Assembly (NCBI GenBank): GCA_964565865.1
Contig: CAZMGM010000028.1
Coordinates: 1 to 28,698 of the forward strand
Length of the DNA: 28,698 nt
Direction: 5' to 3'
DNA from: CBDAPI01 sp964565865
GTDB taxonomy: Bacteria > Acidobacteriota > UBA6911 > RPQK01 > CBDAPI01
Positions within the stretch are counted from its first letter, which is position 1. Each line of letters begins with the position of its first letter. The notes beneath the pieces were generated by a model. The model saw only the letters and a list, made by a program, of their open reading frames with translations. It had not been told where the DNA came from and ran no database searches. Below are positions 15,479 through 23,202 of this stretch, piece by piece. A program made the translations under genes and the position numbers.

Positions 15479-16745
15479 ATGTGTTTGAGTCACCCGCCGG
15501 GTCATCCCATTCGATGAGCACCTGTCCGGCCAGCTGAAAGGAACCGAATACGAGAATTGAAGAGGCCTTCTGGCGGGCCGCTTCGAGAGCTCGGCTCAGG
15601 TTCTGGACCAGGATCCCGTGGGGGAAGGCCTGCTGCAGTTGAGTGGCGCCGGCTGCCCGCTCTGAGTTCATCATGACCAGGTCGATCTGGTCGAAAAGGG
15701 GGGTCAGAATCTCGGAGACTCCGGTCAGATCCTTGTCCTTCATCATGGAGACGATGAGGTGCCGGGGTTTGCGGGTGTGGTCGGCCAGGAAGGCCGCCAC
15801 CGCCTGGGCAGCGTGAGGGTTGTGTCCGCCATCGACAAAAATATCGGGGTCGCGAGCGATGGGATGGAGAACCCCAGCGGGTTGGACCCGAGCCAGACCC
15901 TCTTGGATGGCGGCTCTCGAGATTCTCGGACCAGCCATGTCGAGGTTGACTACTGACTCGATCGCGAGGGCGGCATTCACTGCCTGATGATGGCCCACAA
16001 TACCCAGGCAGGCCACAATGCCACGATAGCCAACCTCATATCGGCCCTTTCTGACATGGGTGGCCACGATCGGATCGGCGTCTAGTATCGACAGAGGAGC
16101 GTTTTTCCGTTTGGCCACGTCTCGGAGAATTCCGGCCACCTGGGGATTCTGCGGAGCCGTCACGACCGGCCGCGAAGACCGAATGACACCGGCTTTCTCA
16201 GAGGCGATCTCCTCTAGAGTTGTTCCCAGCTGCAACTGGTGGTCGATCCCAATGGGGGTGATAACCGAAAGAACCGGTTCAACCGCGTTGGTGCTGTCCA
16301 GACGACCACCTAGGCCCACTTCAAGAACGGCCAAATCAACCTCCCGGCGGGCGAACACGTCCAGTGCAGTGGCTGTCAACACCTCGAAGTAGGTTGGGCG
16401 CCGCGGTAGATCCGCCAAGCAGGTGGCCTTCTGCACACGGGTAAACGATTCTGCGAAGACATTGCGGTTTACGAGAGATTCATCAAGGCAGATTCGTTCC
16501 CGGACGGTTACCAGATGGGGGGAGGAAAATCTTCCTGTTGAGAAGCCGAAAGAGTTGGTGATGGAACTAATGAATCTGGCCGTGGACCCTTTGCCGTTGG
16601 TGCCGGCTACTAGTACACACGGATAGCTCGACTGCGGATTGCCCAGGGCCTTGAGCAAACCTCGGATGGTGTCCAGGCCAGCACGCATTCTGATGACCTC
16701 GTTTCCCAGTGTGTCGAGGTACTGCAGGCAGTCCTGATACTCCAT
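15414..16745 (-). CDS. folC: Folylpolyglutamate synthase / dihydrofolate synthase
   Basis: Adds glutamate to folates and, in bifunctional forms, makes dihydrofolate from dihydropteroate. The P-loop VAGTNGKGSTAR is at residues 47-58; STGRFSSPHLVTVRERI, VLEVGLGGRLDSTNAV, TPIGIDHQLQLG with EIASEKAGVIR, and the C-terminal VDGGHNPHAAQAV all match Mur-ligase-type FolC. ATG 16745 gives MEYQDCLQYLDTLG as in family members; a TTG two codons earlier is also possible. It follows accD by about 20 bases, the widespread accD-folC pair. The C-terminal tail is Arg-rich and lies in the overlap with the carrier gene. Confidence 0.93.
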   Translation of the reverse strand: MEYQDCLQYLDTLGNEVIRMRAGLDTIRGLLKALGNPQSSYPCVLVAGTNGKGSTARFISSITNSFGFSTGRFSSPHLVTVRERICLDESLVNRNVFAESFTRVQKATCLADLPRRPTYFEVLTATALDVFARREVDLAVLEVGLGGRLDSTNAVEPVLSVITPIGIDHQLQLGTTLEEIASEKAGVIRSSRPVVTAPQNPQVAGILRDVAKRKNAPLSILDADPIVATHVRKGRYEVGYRGIVACLGIVGHHQAVNAALAIESVVNLDMAGPRISRAAIQEGLARVQPAGVLHPIARDPDIFVDGGHNPHAAQAVAAFLADHTRKPRHLIVSMMKDKDLTGVSEILTPLFDQIDLVMMNSERAAGATQLQQAFPHGILVQNLSRALEAARQKASSILVFGSFQLAGQVLIEWDDPAGDSNTSTRSEKATVSPRRRRPPARCK

Positions 16746-16766
16746 CTTCAAGCAGGAATTGAGGCG

Positions 16767-17666
16767 TCAATGGGGTTCTGATCTGGAGGATTCAGCCGGC
16801 ATACCTGAAGAATCGAGCCGGTAGCGCATGAAATCCAGCCAGTCAGAAATAAAGGCCCGGAGGTTCTTGCGTCCGACCACAGCGTCCAGCATCCCATGTT
16901 CCAGAAGGAACTCGCTGCGCTGAAATTTGTCCGGCAGCTTTTGCCGGATCGTCTGCTCAATCACCCGGGGTCCGGCGAATCCGATCAGAGCCCCGGGTTC
17001 GGCAATATTCAGATCGCCCAACATGGCAAAACTGGCGGTGACACCTCCGGTGGTGGGATCGGTGAGCAGAGAAAGGTAGGGTAATCCCTCCGCATCCAGT
17101 AAAGCGAGTGTTGAGCTGATCTTGGCCATCTGCATCAATGAGAGAAACCCCTCCATCATTCTTGCTCCCCCACTGGCAGAAACGATGAGCAGAGCCTTGT
17201 GAGATTCTAGGGCGTGTTCAATGGCCCGGGTGATTTTTTCACCAACCACCGAGCCCATGCTGCCCCCAATGAAACGGTATTCCATGCAGGAGCAGATCAA
17301 GGGATGACCACCCAGGCGACCCTCTGCGTTAATAACTGCTTCCGTGTGGCCGGTCACCCGATAAGCTTGTTCCAGGCGCGCCTTATAACTCTTTCGATCC
17401 CTGAACTCGAGGGGATCAGAAGTGCGAAGTCCCTGGTCGAGCTCCTCCCACTCCTGGTCGTCGAAAAGGAAGTCGAGTCGCTGCTTTGCAGTTATTTTGA
17501 AGTGGTAATTACACCGGGTACATACAGAGTGATTGCGCTCCAGATCCTTTTTCCAGACAGCACGCTGGCAGCCCGGGCACTTAGTGAATAGCCCTTCCGT
17601 TCGGACGGTTCGCTCTCCTTCATCGGGTGGCGAGAGCGGAGTTTTTTCCCGTTTGAACCAACTCAT
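16767..17666 (-). CDS. accD: Acetyl-CoA carboxylase carboxyltransferase subunit beta
   Basis: Beta subunit of the heteromeric fatty-acid-synthesis acetyl-CoA carboxylase. The N-terminal zinc ribbon has C30, C33, C49 and C52 (TKCPGCQRAVW, SVCTRCNYHF). The catalytic part shows FIGGSMGSVVGEKITRAIEHAL, IVSASGGARMMEGFLSLMQMAK and LTDPTTGGVTASFAMLGD. The 299 residues are normal. accA is not in the window, so the active enzyme must use a distant alpha subunit; this protein is distinct from the propionyl-type beta subunit at 11674-13239. Divergent from xseA across a 180-base gap. Confidence 0.96.
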   Translation of the reverse strand: MSWFKREKTPLSPPDEGERTVRTEGLFTKCPGCQRAVWKKDLERNHSVCTRCNYHFKITAKQRLDFLFDDQEWEELDQGLRTSDPLEFRDRKSYKARLEQAYRVTGHTEAVINAEGRLGGHPLICSCMEYRFIGGSMGSVVGEKITRAIEHALESHKALLIVSASGGARMMEGFLSLMQMAKISSTLALLDAEGLPYLSLLTDPTTGGVTASFAMLGDLNIAEPGALIGFAGPRVIEQTIRQKLPDKFQRSEFLLEHGMLDAVVGRKNLRAFISDWLDFMRYRLDSSGMPAESSRSEPH

Positions 17667-17847
17667 CAGGGGAAAAATGATATATGATCAAGGTTTCCCG
17701 ATCCAAACTTTTTGGGTCGATGTTCCGGCATTGCCCGGGTCGGCGCGCCTCGCATCGGGACCGACGGCGCGGGCAAGTTGACGCGTGGTACTCTCACGAC
17801 GGACGGCCCGGCTCTCTCGAAAAGACTTGGCAGGGGAGGGTCCTGCT

Positions 17848-19125
17848 ATGCACGAAACTGGCGGCTCACACCTTCAGCAACGGGAGGTGTTCACTGTATC
17901 GGAGATTGTTACTCGTCTTCGATGGCTGGTGGAAAAAGAGTTTCGAGATGTCTGGATTCGGGGAGAAGTGACGAATTTGCAGGTGTCGCGAGCCGGCCAT
18001 TGTTACTTTACACTCAAGGACTCGGAGACCCGGATTCGAGCTGTCTGCTTCAAGATGCAGTATCAGTACCTGAGGGTTAGACCCGAGGAAGGCCTGGAGA
18101 TTCGGGTGCGGGGAGTCGTGTCCGTGTATCCGGCCCGCGGTGACCTTCAGGTGATTGTTGAAACAGTGGAGCCGGCCGGCCGAGGGGCGCTCCAGGTTGC
18201 ATTTGAGAAGCTCAAGGAGCGTCTCGAGAAAGAAGGCCTCTTCGACTCGGAGGCCAAGCAGAGGATCCCCCTTTTCCCGTCCCGTATCGGACTGATTACA
18301 TCGCTCTCGGGCGCAGCACTACAGGATATTCTCCGCGTACTGAAACGACGCAACGATCGGGTGAATCTGCTCATCGCGCCGGTTCAAGTTCAGGGGAAAA
18401 CGGCGGCTTCCGAGATCTCCCAGGCAATCCGAGCGCTGCATCGAGCGGCCGGTATCGATGTCTTGATTGTGGCGCGAGGGGGCGGTTCGATCGAAGATCT
18501 TTGGGCCTTTAATGAGGAGATCGTAGCCAGGGCGATCTTTCACTCGGAGATTCCCGTAATTTCAGCCATCGGACATGAAACAGACTTCACGATTGCCGAC
18601 TTCGTTGCTGACGTACGCGCCCCAACACCGTCGACGGCAGCAGAAATTGTATCTGCTTCCCGCCGGGATCTGGTACAAAGGCACGATGACCTGGTGAACC
18701 GTTTGACCACGAGTGTCTACTTGCTGCTGGAGAGAAAACGGGGGCAACTGCAGCAGCTAATATCGAGTCCCCACTTCGTGAGTGCCAGTCAGCGTGTTCA
18801 GCGTTGGACTGGGGAGCTTCAGGCTCTCCGTACCCGACTTTACGGGTCGCTTCCGTTGCACCTGCCCATACTCCAGAAGAACATCGAGCAGCTTGAACAA
18901 GCGCTGTGTTTAAGGTCAGGTTTCTATCTGTCTGTTCTGGGCAAGGCAATGGAAGGAATCAATCAACAGCTTGCGGCATATTCGCCTCTTGCAGTTCTGC
19001 ACAGGGGCTATGCTATCGTGAGCCATCTCGACGGCAGAATCGTTCGGGATTCCGATGCCCCTCAGGGAGGCGAAGAGCTCACGGTCCGGGTCGCACAAGG
19101 TGAGTTCAATGTCCGCCGGGATTAA
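17848..19125 (+). CDS. xseA: Exodeoxyribonuclease VII large subunit
   Basis: Large subunit of the single-strand DNA exonuclease VII. ATG 17848 is preceded by GGGAGG at a good distance; an earlier GTG at 17785 would add 21 Arg-rich residues. The OB-fold N-terminus (VFTVSEIVTRLRWLVEKEFRDVWIRGEVTNLQ) is followed by RIGLITSLSGAALQDILRVLKRR, the catalytic-domain core VLIVARGGGSIEDLWAFNEEIVARAI and IGHETDFTIADFVADVRAPTPSTAAE, then a coiled-coil and the C-terminal VLHRGYAIV. Of 425 residues. The upstream gap carries one small hairpin (GATCCAAA/TTTGGGTC, 17700-17718) and no clear promoter. First gene of xseA-xseB-ispA. Confidence 0.96.
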   Translation: MHETGGSHLQQREVFTVSEIVTRLRWLVEKEFRDVWIRGEVTNLQVSRAGHCYFTLKDSETRIRAVCFKMQYQYLRVRPEEGLEIRVRGVVSVYPARGDLQVIVETVEPAGRGALQVAFEKLKERLEKEGLFDSEAKQRIPLFPSRIGLITSLSGAALQDILRVLKRRNDRVNLLIAPVQVQGKTAASEISQAIRALHRAAGIDVLIVARGGGSIEDLWAFNEEIVARAIFHSEIPVISAIGHETDFTIADFVADVRAPTPSTAAEIVSASRRDLVQRHDDLVNRLTTSVYLLLERKRGQLQQLISSPHFVSASQRVQRWTGELQALRTRLYGSLPLHLPILQKNIEQLEQALCLRSGFYLSVLGKAMEGINQQLAAYSPLAVLHRGYAIVSHLDGRIVRDSDAPQGGEELTVRVAQGEFNVRRD

Positions 19126-19136
19126 GAGTGTTCAAC

Positions 19137-19388
19137 ATGACTGAGAGAGATTTTGAGAAGGCCCTTGAGCGGTTGAGGGAAATTGTCTCCAGGCTCGAAA
19201 AAGGAGATCTTCCTCTGGAGGAGTCCCTCCAGCTGTTCGAGGAAGGCGTCAAGTTGTCCGGATTCTGTTCGGAAAGACTGCGGGATGCAGAGCGTCGTAT
19301 CGAAGTCCTGGTCAAAGGAACAGGCAGGGAGACGCGGACCGTTCCTTTGGAGGAGGTGCCCTTCGAGGACCTGAAAAGTGAAGAATAG
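19137..19388 (+). CDS. xseB: Exodeoxyribonuclease VII small subunit
   Basis: Partner of XseA. Of 83 residues, with the typical two-helix sequence DFEKALERLREIVSRLEKGDLPLEESLQLFEEGVKLSGFCSERLRDAERRIEVL. ATG 19137 is chosen over a GTG at 19128; it lies 11 bases after the xseA stop. The 3' end overlaps the GTG start of ispA by 11 bases. Confidence 0.95.
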   Translation: MTERDFEKALERLREIVSRLEKGDLPLEESLQLFEEGVKLSGFCSERLRDAERRIEVLVKGTGRETRTVPLEEVPFEDLKSEE

Positions 19389-20283
19389 GGAACCCCGGGA
19401 CCTTCTCTTTGACTTGGACAGCTACCTGGCCGAGCATCGGGCCAGCATCGATCGCTATCTTGGCGACATCATTCCCTTTGGAGCGACTCACCCCCAGGTG
19501 ATTCACGAAGCGATGCGCTACTCAGTCTTCGCCGGGGGAAAGAGGATTCGACCGATTCTCGCTCTGGCCACGGCGCAGGCACTGGCGAAACCGCTTGAAC
19601 CCATGATGCCCCTGGCAGCCGCACTGGAGCTGACGCACACTTACTCGCTGATCCACGACGATTTGCCGGCTCTGGATGACGACGACTACCGGAGGGGCAA
19701 ACCAACCCTGCACAGAGAGTTCGGGCAGGGAGTCGCGATTTTGGCTGGCAACGGCCTTCTGAATCTGGCCTTCCACCAGCTGGCGGCGGGTTCAGCGAAA
19801 AAAACCCTGAGGGTGATTCGGTTGCTTTCGAGGGCTATTGGAACCCTCGGAGGCATGATTGGCGGCCAGGTCGTCGATCTTCTCACCCAGGGAAAGCCCT
19901 ATACCTCCGAAGACCTGCAATACATTCACGAATCGAAAACCGGCGCCCTGGTACATGCGTCTGTTTATTGCTCAGCTGTGCTGTGTGACGCGGAGGACGA
20001 AGAACTCGCTGAGCTCTCGGCCTTCGGTGCCCGTATCGGTCTAGCATTTCAAGTTGTCGATGACATTCTGGATGTTGAGGGTTCCTCCCACGAGATGGGA
20101 AAGGAATCAGGGAAAGACGAGGCAGTCAGCAAAGCGACCTATCCCGGCCTATTCGGTCTGGCCGAGAGCAAGAGGATCGCAGGTGGGCTGGTGGACGAAG
20201 CTGTCCAGCATCTCGCAGTGCTTGGCGCTCGCGGCCAGATCCTTGGGGAACTGGCCCGGTTTATCTCGGTGCGCCGGTTCTAG
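19378..20283 (+). CDS. ispA: Farnesyl diphosphate synthase (short-chain polyprenyl synthetase)
   Basis: Condenses isopentenyl and allylic diphosphates. The first aspartate-rich motif is in SLIHDDLPALDDDDYRRGKPT (residues 91-110), with the two-residue insertion inside the motif typical of bacterial type II farnesyl synthases; the second, FQVVDDILDVEG, is near residue 230. GGKRIRP near the N-terminus binds substrate diphosphate. Length 301 is typical. The start is GTG 19378, overlapping xseB. The TAG stop is the first triplet of a TAGCAG-type hairpin. dxs, often next in this operon, is not present; tlyA comes directly after. Confidence 0.92.
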   Translation: MKNREPRDLLFDLDSYLAEHRASIDRYLGDIIPFGATHPQVIHEAMRYSVFAGGKRIRPILALATAQALAKPLEPMMPLAAALELTHTYSLIHDDLPALDDDDYRRGKPTLHREFGQGVAILAGNGLLNLAFHQLAAGSAKKTLRVIRLLSRAIGTLGGMIGGQVVDLLTQGKPYTSEDLQYIHESKTGALVHASVYCSAVLCDAEDEELAELSAFGARIGLAFQVVDDILDVEGSSHEMGKESGKDEAVSKATYPGLFGLAESKRIAGGLVDEAVQHLAVLGARGQILGELARFISVRRF

Positions 20284-20305
20284 GAGCCTGTGGGGTTCCC
20301 ACGGT
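20281..20305 (+). repeat. TAGCAG-type short copy with hairpin at the ispA stop codon
   Basis: TAGGAGCCTGTGGG followed by a GTT loop and CCCACGGTCTG: an exact GTGGG/CCCAC stem (20290-20302) extended by weaker pairs. The first TAG is the ispA stop. It differs from the other copies at one base of the TAGCAG core. The hairpin sits about 35 bases before the tlyA start. Confidence 0.45.
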
Positions 20306-20338
20306 CTGCAAGAGCATGACAGTGTCTCCTGTGTCGTA

Positions 20339-21088
20339 ATGCAGCAAGAATATCAGGCCCAGTCCCGACGCTGCCGCCTCGACGACCTCGTCGTTCAGCG
20401 CGGCCTGGCAGAGGACCGAAAGCAGGCGCTGGCTCTTATTCTGAGTGGTGTAGTTCTGGTTGACGATCAGCGGGTCGATCAGGCCGGAACCCAGGTTAGA
20501 GAAGATGTCCAAATCCGGCTCAAGAAACCTTCCCGAAGGTTTGTCTCAAGAGCAGGAGAAAAGCTGGAGGAGGCTCTGCAGGGCTTTAGAGTAAAGGTGC
20601 AGGATCGGATCTGCTGGGACCTTGGCGCCTCCACGGGAGGTTTTACTGATTGTCTCCTCCAGCAGGGTGCCAGAAAGGTCTATGCAGTCGATGTGGGGCG
20701 CGGCCAGCTGCACTGGAACCTGCAGAAAAACGACCGGGTGATCCGCTGCGACGGCATCAACGTGCGCTATCTCAACCCTAAAAGGATCGGCGAAAAGCCT
20801 GACATCATTACCGTTGATCTCTCGTTTATTTCATTGCGCCTTGTGTTGCCAGGTCTAACCCAGGTGGCTCCGGCAACCATAGTTGCCCTGGTTAAACCAC
20901 AATTTGAAGCAAAACGATCCGAAGTGGAGCCGGGAGGACTGGTCAGGGACGGGGGAGTTCGAACGCAGATCATTGAAAGGCTTAAGGACGACTTGATGAG
21001 ATCAGAAATCCGAGTTCTAGCCCAGGCTCCGTCTGGAACTCCCGGGAGAAAGGGCAATCGGGAACACTTCTTCCTGTGCGAAGTGTGA
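20339..21088 (+). CDS. tlyA: TlyA family rRNA (cytidine-2'-O)-methyltransferase
   Basis: A 249-residue protein with an N-terminal S4 RNA-binding domain (RLDDLVVQRGLAEDRKQALALILSGVVLVDDQRVDQAGTQV) and an FtsJ-like SAM methyltransferase domain (YVSRAG-type motif FVSRAGEKLEEAL, DLGASTGGFTDCLLQQGA, VYAVDVGRGQLHWNL, DLSFISLRLVLP, ALVKPQFEA). Known members methylate cytidines of 16S and 23S rRNA; some act as haemolysins. ATG 20339 is preceded by no good ribosome-binding site. A seven-codon frame starting ATGACAGTG at 20316 ends in TAATG, with its stop overlapping this start, so reinitiation is possible. An open frame extends upstream through ispA but is not real coding. Confidence 0.9.
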   Translation: MQQEYQAQSRRCRLDDLVVQRGLAEDRKQALALILSGVVLVDDQRVDQAGTQVREDVQIRLKKPSRRFVSRAGEKLEEALQGFRVKVQDRICWDLGASTGGFTDCLLQQGARKVYAVDVGRGQLHWNLQKNDRVIRCDGINVRYLNPKRIGEKPDIITVDLSFISLRLVLPGLTQVAPATIVALVKPQFEAKRSEVEPGGLVRDGGVRTQIIERLKDDLMRSEIRVLAQAPSGTPGRKGNREHFFLCEV

Positions 21089-21108
21089 GGTGAGGACCGT
21101 AACTCGAA

Positions 21109-21130
21109 GCCCCCGGCCGAAGCCAGGGGC
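21109..21130. terminator. Hairpin between converging tlyA and IscU-like genes
   Basis: GCCCCCGGC, loop CGAA, GCCAGGGGC: a nine-pair stem with one mismatch, 20 bases after the tlyA stop and about 60 bases from the converging gene's stop. There is no T-run on either side, so it may be a weak or Rho-assisted terminator acting in both directions. Confidence 0.5.
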
Positions 21131-21191
21131 GGAACAATCAACGGGCTACTGTTCTTCCTTCCAGGTACTGACACACCCGGCTCGTATGGTG

Positions 21192-21578
21192 TTACGGAGC
21201 GGGGTAGATCAAGTCGGAAACACCATGTGGTTTCCGAAGTGCCTTGTGCAGGGCATCCAAGGCCAGCTGGATTGCATGAAGTTTGTGGCGAGGCAACGGG
21301 TCCAGGTCAGCGAGAAGATCTTCGGTGGTGATGCCGAGACAGGTCTTGACGGGTTGCTTTTGACATAGGCGGGCCAGGGCCGCCGCTGCTGCGATGGCTG
21401 CTACGCAGCCGGTTGCAAGGAAGCGGCATCCCGTAACTCGATCGTTCAGGACATTGAGCTCAAAGCGGGTCACGTCACCACAGATAGGGTTCGAGCTTTC
21501 GCCCACGTGAGTTGGGTTTTTCAGCCGTCCGCTAAACCGGAGCTCAGCGACAAGTTGTTTAACTCTTTCCGAGTACAC
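21192..21578 (-). CDS. IscU/NifU-like scaffold protein lacking the third cysteine
   Basis: Resembles the Fe-S scaffold family: VYSERVKQLVAELRFSGRLKNP, ESSNPICGDVTRFEL, then GCRFLATGCVAAIAAAAALARL and the C-terminal PLPRHKLHAIQLALDALHKAL. The first cysteine (ICGD) and second (GCVAAIA) are in place. The usual third cysteine, in the form HC before the final helix (K-H-C-S-x-L), is replaced by H-A (KLHAIQLAL). GTG 21578 is chosen because the family begins M-Y-S-x-x-V; a GTG two codons earlier is possible. The longer frame to 21671 runs into an inverted-repeat element and is not coding. It could be a specialised scaffold, a cluster carrier or a non-scaffold homologue. Confidence 0.7.
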   Translation of the reverse strand: MYSERVKQLVAELRFSGRLKNPTHVGESSNPICGDVTRFELNVLNDRVTGCRFLATGCVAAIAAAAALARLCQKQPVKTCLGITTEDLLADLDPLPRHKLHAIQLALDALHKALRKPHGVSDLIYPAP

Positions 21579-21607
21579 GCCCACCTTTTTTCCGCTGCTA
21601 GCCCGTG

Positions 21608-21712
21608 CTAGTGCACTGTCCGAAAAGTTCACTCCATTACGTCGAGCGCCTTGCTGGTGACGAAAATCCATCCCGAATGAACGCCGCTTGATCTTTTCGG
21701 ACAGTACACTAG
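21608..21712. mobile_element. 105-bp inverted-repeat element (MITE-like) with CTAG ends
   Basis: Left end CTAGTGCACTGTCCGAAAAG (21608-21627) and right end its inverted copy (21693-21712) agree at 19 of 20 bases. The 65-base interior has no coding content. The outer CTAG at each end is itself a palindrome, so it could be part of the repeat or a 4-bp target duplication. At the right end, CTA at 21709-21711 is the complement of the TAG stop of the SAM hydroxide adenosyltransferase gene; the left end lies about 25 bases upstream of the IscU-like start. No transposase is nearby; family unknown. Confidence 0.7.
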
Positions 21713-22506
21713 GTGGTGACCTTCACACTGCTTCCAACCCCGACGCCCAGAATCCTAGCCGCCGAGTCTGAAAATGCGGCAATTTCCAGAAACCCACTGC
21801 TGCCCAGGATCGAAAATGGTTCGTCCGGTCGGGCCTCGGCATAGTAGCGGCAATGCTGCTCGATGACCCGGCCCTGGATCTCGAGGCGGCCCGGACGATC
21901 GCTCCCAAGCCATGTAAGCAGATCAGCCTTTCGAACGTTCGTGATCACGTTGCCGAACCGATCAATATGAATTACGGTTGCCGAGATCATATCCGGATCT
22001 TTCTGATCAAGAGAGTTAATATTCAACCGCACGAAGTCTTTTCGGGGCGGACCAAAGTTCCGAGCCGGAACTCCACGAGCAAGATGGGCCGCCACGGGTC
22101 CAAGGATGTCTCTTCCGTGAAAGGTCGGAGCGACGGGTTGCCGGTAAAACCCTCGGTCCTGGATTTCAACTACTTCCTCGATTCCCTCTTTTTCCAGAAC
22201 CAGCGAGAGGACTCCGTTGTCGGGAGATACGAAGACATGCTCTGAAGAGGAGGCGATGATGGCCCTCCGGTCGGACCCCACTCCCGGATCTACCACAACC
22301 AGATGGATAGACTTGGGAGGGAAACAGTAATAGCAGGAAGCCAATGTAAAGGCAGCTTCACGAATAGCGTGGGGGGGCACCTGGTGGCTGATATCTGTGA
22401 TTCGAACGTCTTCACAGATGTCGAGGATGACTGCCTTGACGGATGCAACATAGAAATCGCGCAGGCCGAAATCACTGAGGAAGCTTAAGCACGGACGTGA
22501 CACCAC
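21709..22506 (-). CDS. SAM hydroxide adenosyltransferase (DUF62 family)
   Basis: Family members hydrolyse S-adenosylmethionine to adenosine and methionine; relatives are fluorinase and chlorinase. Visible motifs: LSFLSDFGLRDFYVASVKAVIL near the N-terminus, ITDISHQVPPHAIREAAFTL, VVVDPGVGSDRRAI, FVSPDNGVLSLVL, TFHGRDILGPVAAHLA, and C-terminal HIDRFGNVITNV with a GLEI-type ending. Start set at GTG 22506, giving 265 residues, the family length; a frame open to 22884 would add 126 residues of composition unlike the family and is judged non-coding. The TAG stop lies in the 105-bp inverted-repeat element. No halogen-specific insertion loop is evident, so the hydrolase role is preferred. Confidence 0.88.
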   Translation of the reverse strand: MVSRPCLSFLSDFGLRDFYVASVKAVILDICEDVRITDISHQVPPHAIREAAFTLASCYYCFPPKSIHLVVVDPGVGSDRRAIIASSSEHVFVSPDNGVLSLVLEKEGIEEVVEIQDRGFYRQPVAPTFHGRDILGPVAAHLARGVPARNFGPPRKDFVRLNINSLDQKDPDMISATVIHIDRFGNVITNVRKADLLTWLGSDRPGRLEIQGRVIEQHCRYYAEARPDEPFSILGSSGFLEIAAFSDSAARILGVGVGSSVKVTT

Positions 22507-22922
22507 CTGATGATAACGATCCTGAGCCTCAAGTTCCAAGGCTCCCGGCCGAGCGGTTTCGGTCTCCTTCAGAGGGTCGGAACCGCAAATCGCAGGATTG
22601 CTCGGGTCCGTAACGAGGGGCCCGAGCACCATCATGTGATCTGTAGGGCCTTCCTCTCGAACCGCAAGGTGGGTGCCCTTCCGCCTGGCGACCTGGAGCC
22701 CTCGGCAAATCAGTGTTCTGATTGTCAGGGCTGTGCGCGGCTCGAGTTTGGTTCGATTTCCTCGGCCGCCAGGGTCTTTTCTCCCTTTCTCCGAAAACCG
22801 AAAGGTCCGCTCCCCGGCCATTCTCCAGCAATGATCTTCGTTGAAAGTTGCGCCGAGCCTTTGCCAGAAAGTTAGGTTTCCCAAGAAACGGGAATCTCAA
22901 ATGGCAAGAATCCACGCTGGAC
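22507..22922. other. Gap with no recognised gene
   Basis: About 416 bases upstream of the SAM hydroxide adenosyltransferase gene. Frames are open here on both strands, including one continuous with that gene, but none shows family motifs, signal sequences or a convincing start with ribosome-binding site. No repeats or strong hairpins noted. It may hold the promoter of the minus-strand gene or a decayed gene. Confidence 0.4.
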
Positions 22923-23141
22923 TCAGGTGGCGCATTCCGGATATCCGGGACGGACTCTTCGGTAATTGTCAAGACAGCGAGGACACTTGAACAGGTGGTC
23001 AATGGTCTCGATGACTTCGATATCGGTCAGCTGCTTTCTGGCCAGAGAATGGAGCCTCAGAAGAGGAACGTGGAAAGAGTTCGCTTCAGTCAAAGGGAAC
23101 ATCACCATGAAGGAGAAGCGACTGACATTGGTCGACCTCAT
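22923..23141 (-). CDS. Small zf-HC2-like zinc-finger protein
   Basis: A 72-residue protein whose C-terminal half reads LTDIEVIETIDHLFKCPRCLDNYRRVRPGY. H49, C53 and C56 form HxxxCxxC, the zinc-binding motif of anti-sigma factor finger domains (zf-HC2), with the usual preceding helix. No membrane segment or sigma-binding region is visible, so it would be a free-standing finger. The start is unsettled (ATG 23141 or ATG 23105 or 23099); no clear ribosome-binding site. Divergent from ligA, about 60 bases between starts. No sigma factor gene lies beside it. Could also be a decayed fragment of a longer anti-sigma factor. Confidence 0.45.
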   Translation of the reverse strand: MRSTNVSRFSFMVMFPLTEANSFHVPLLRLHSLARKQLTDIEVIETIDHLFKCPRCLDNYRRVRPGYPECAT

Positions 23142-23202
23142 GGAGTATGATCATACCAAATCAACCGTTTGTTTTCCGGTCACGTGCTATAGTCGCAGGC
23201 TC

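Noticed and set aside
22507..22884. N-terminal extension of the SAM hydroxide adenosyltransferase
   Set aside because: The 126 added residues lack conservation-like patterning, and the remaining protein already has full family length.
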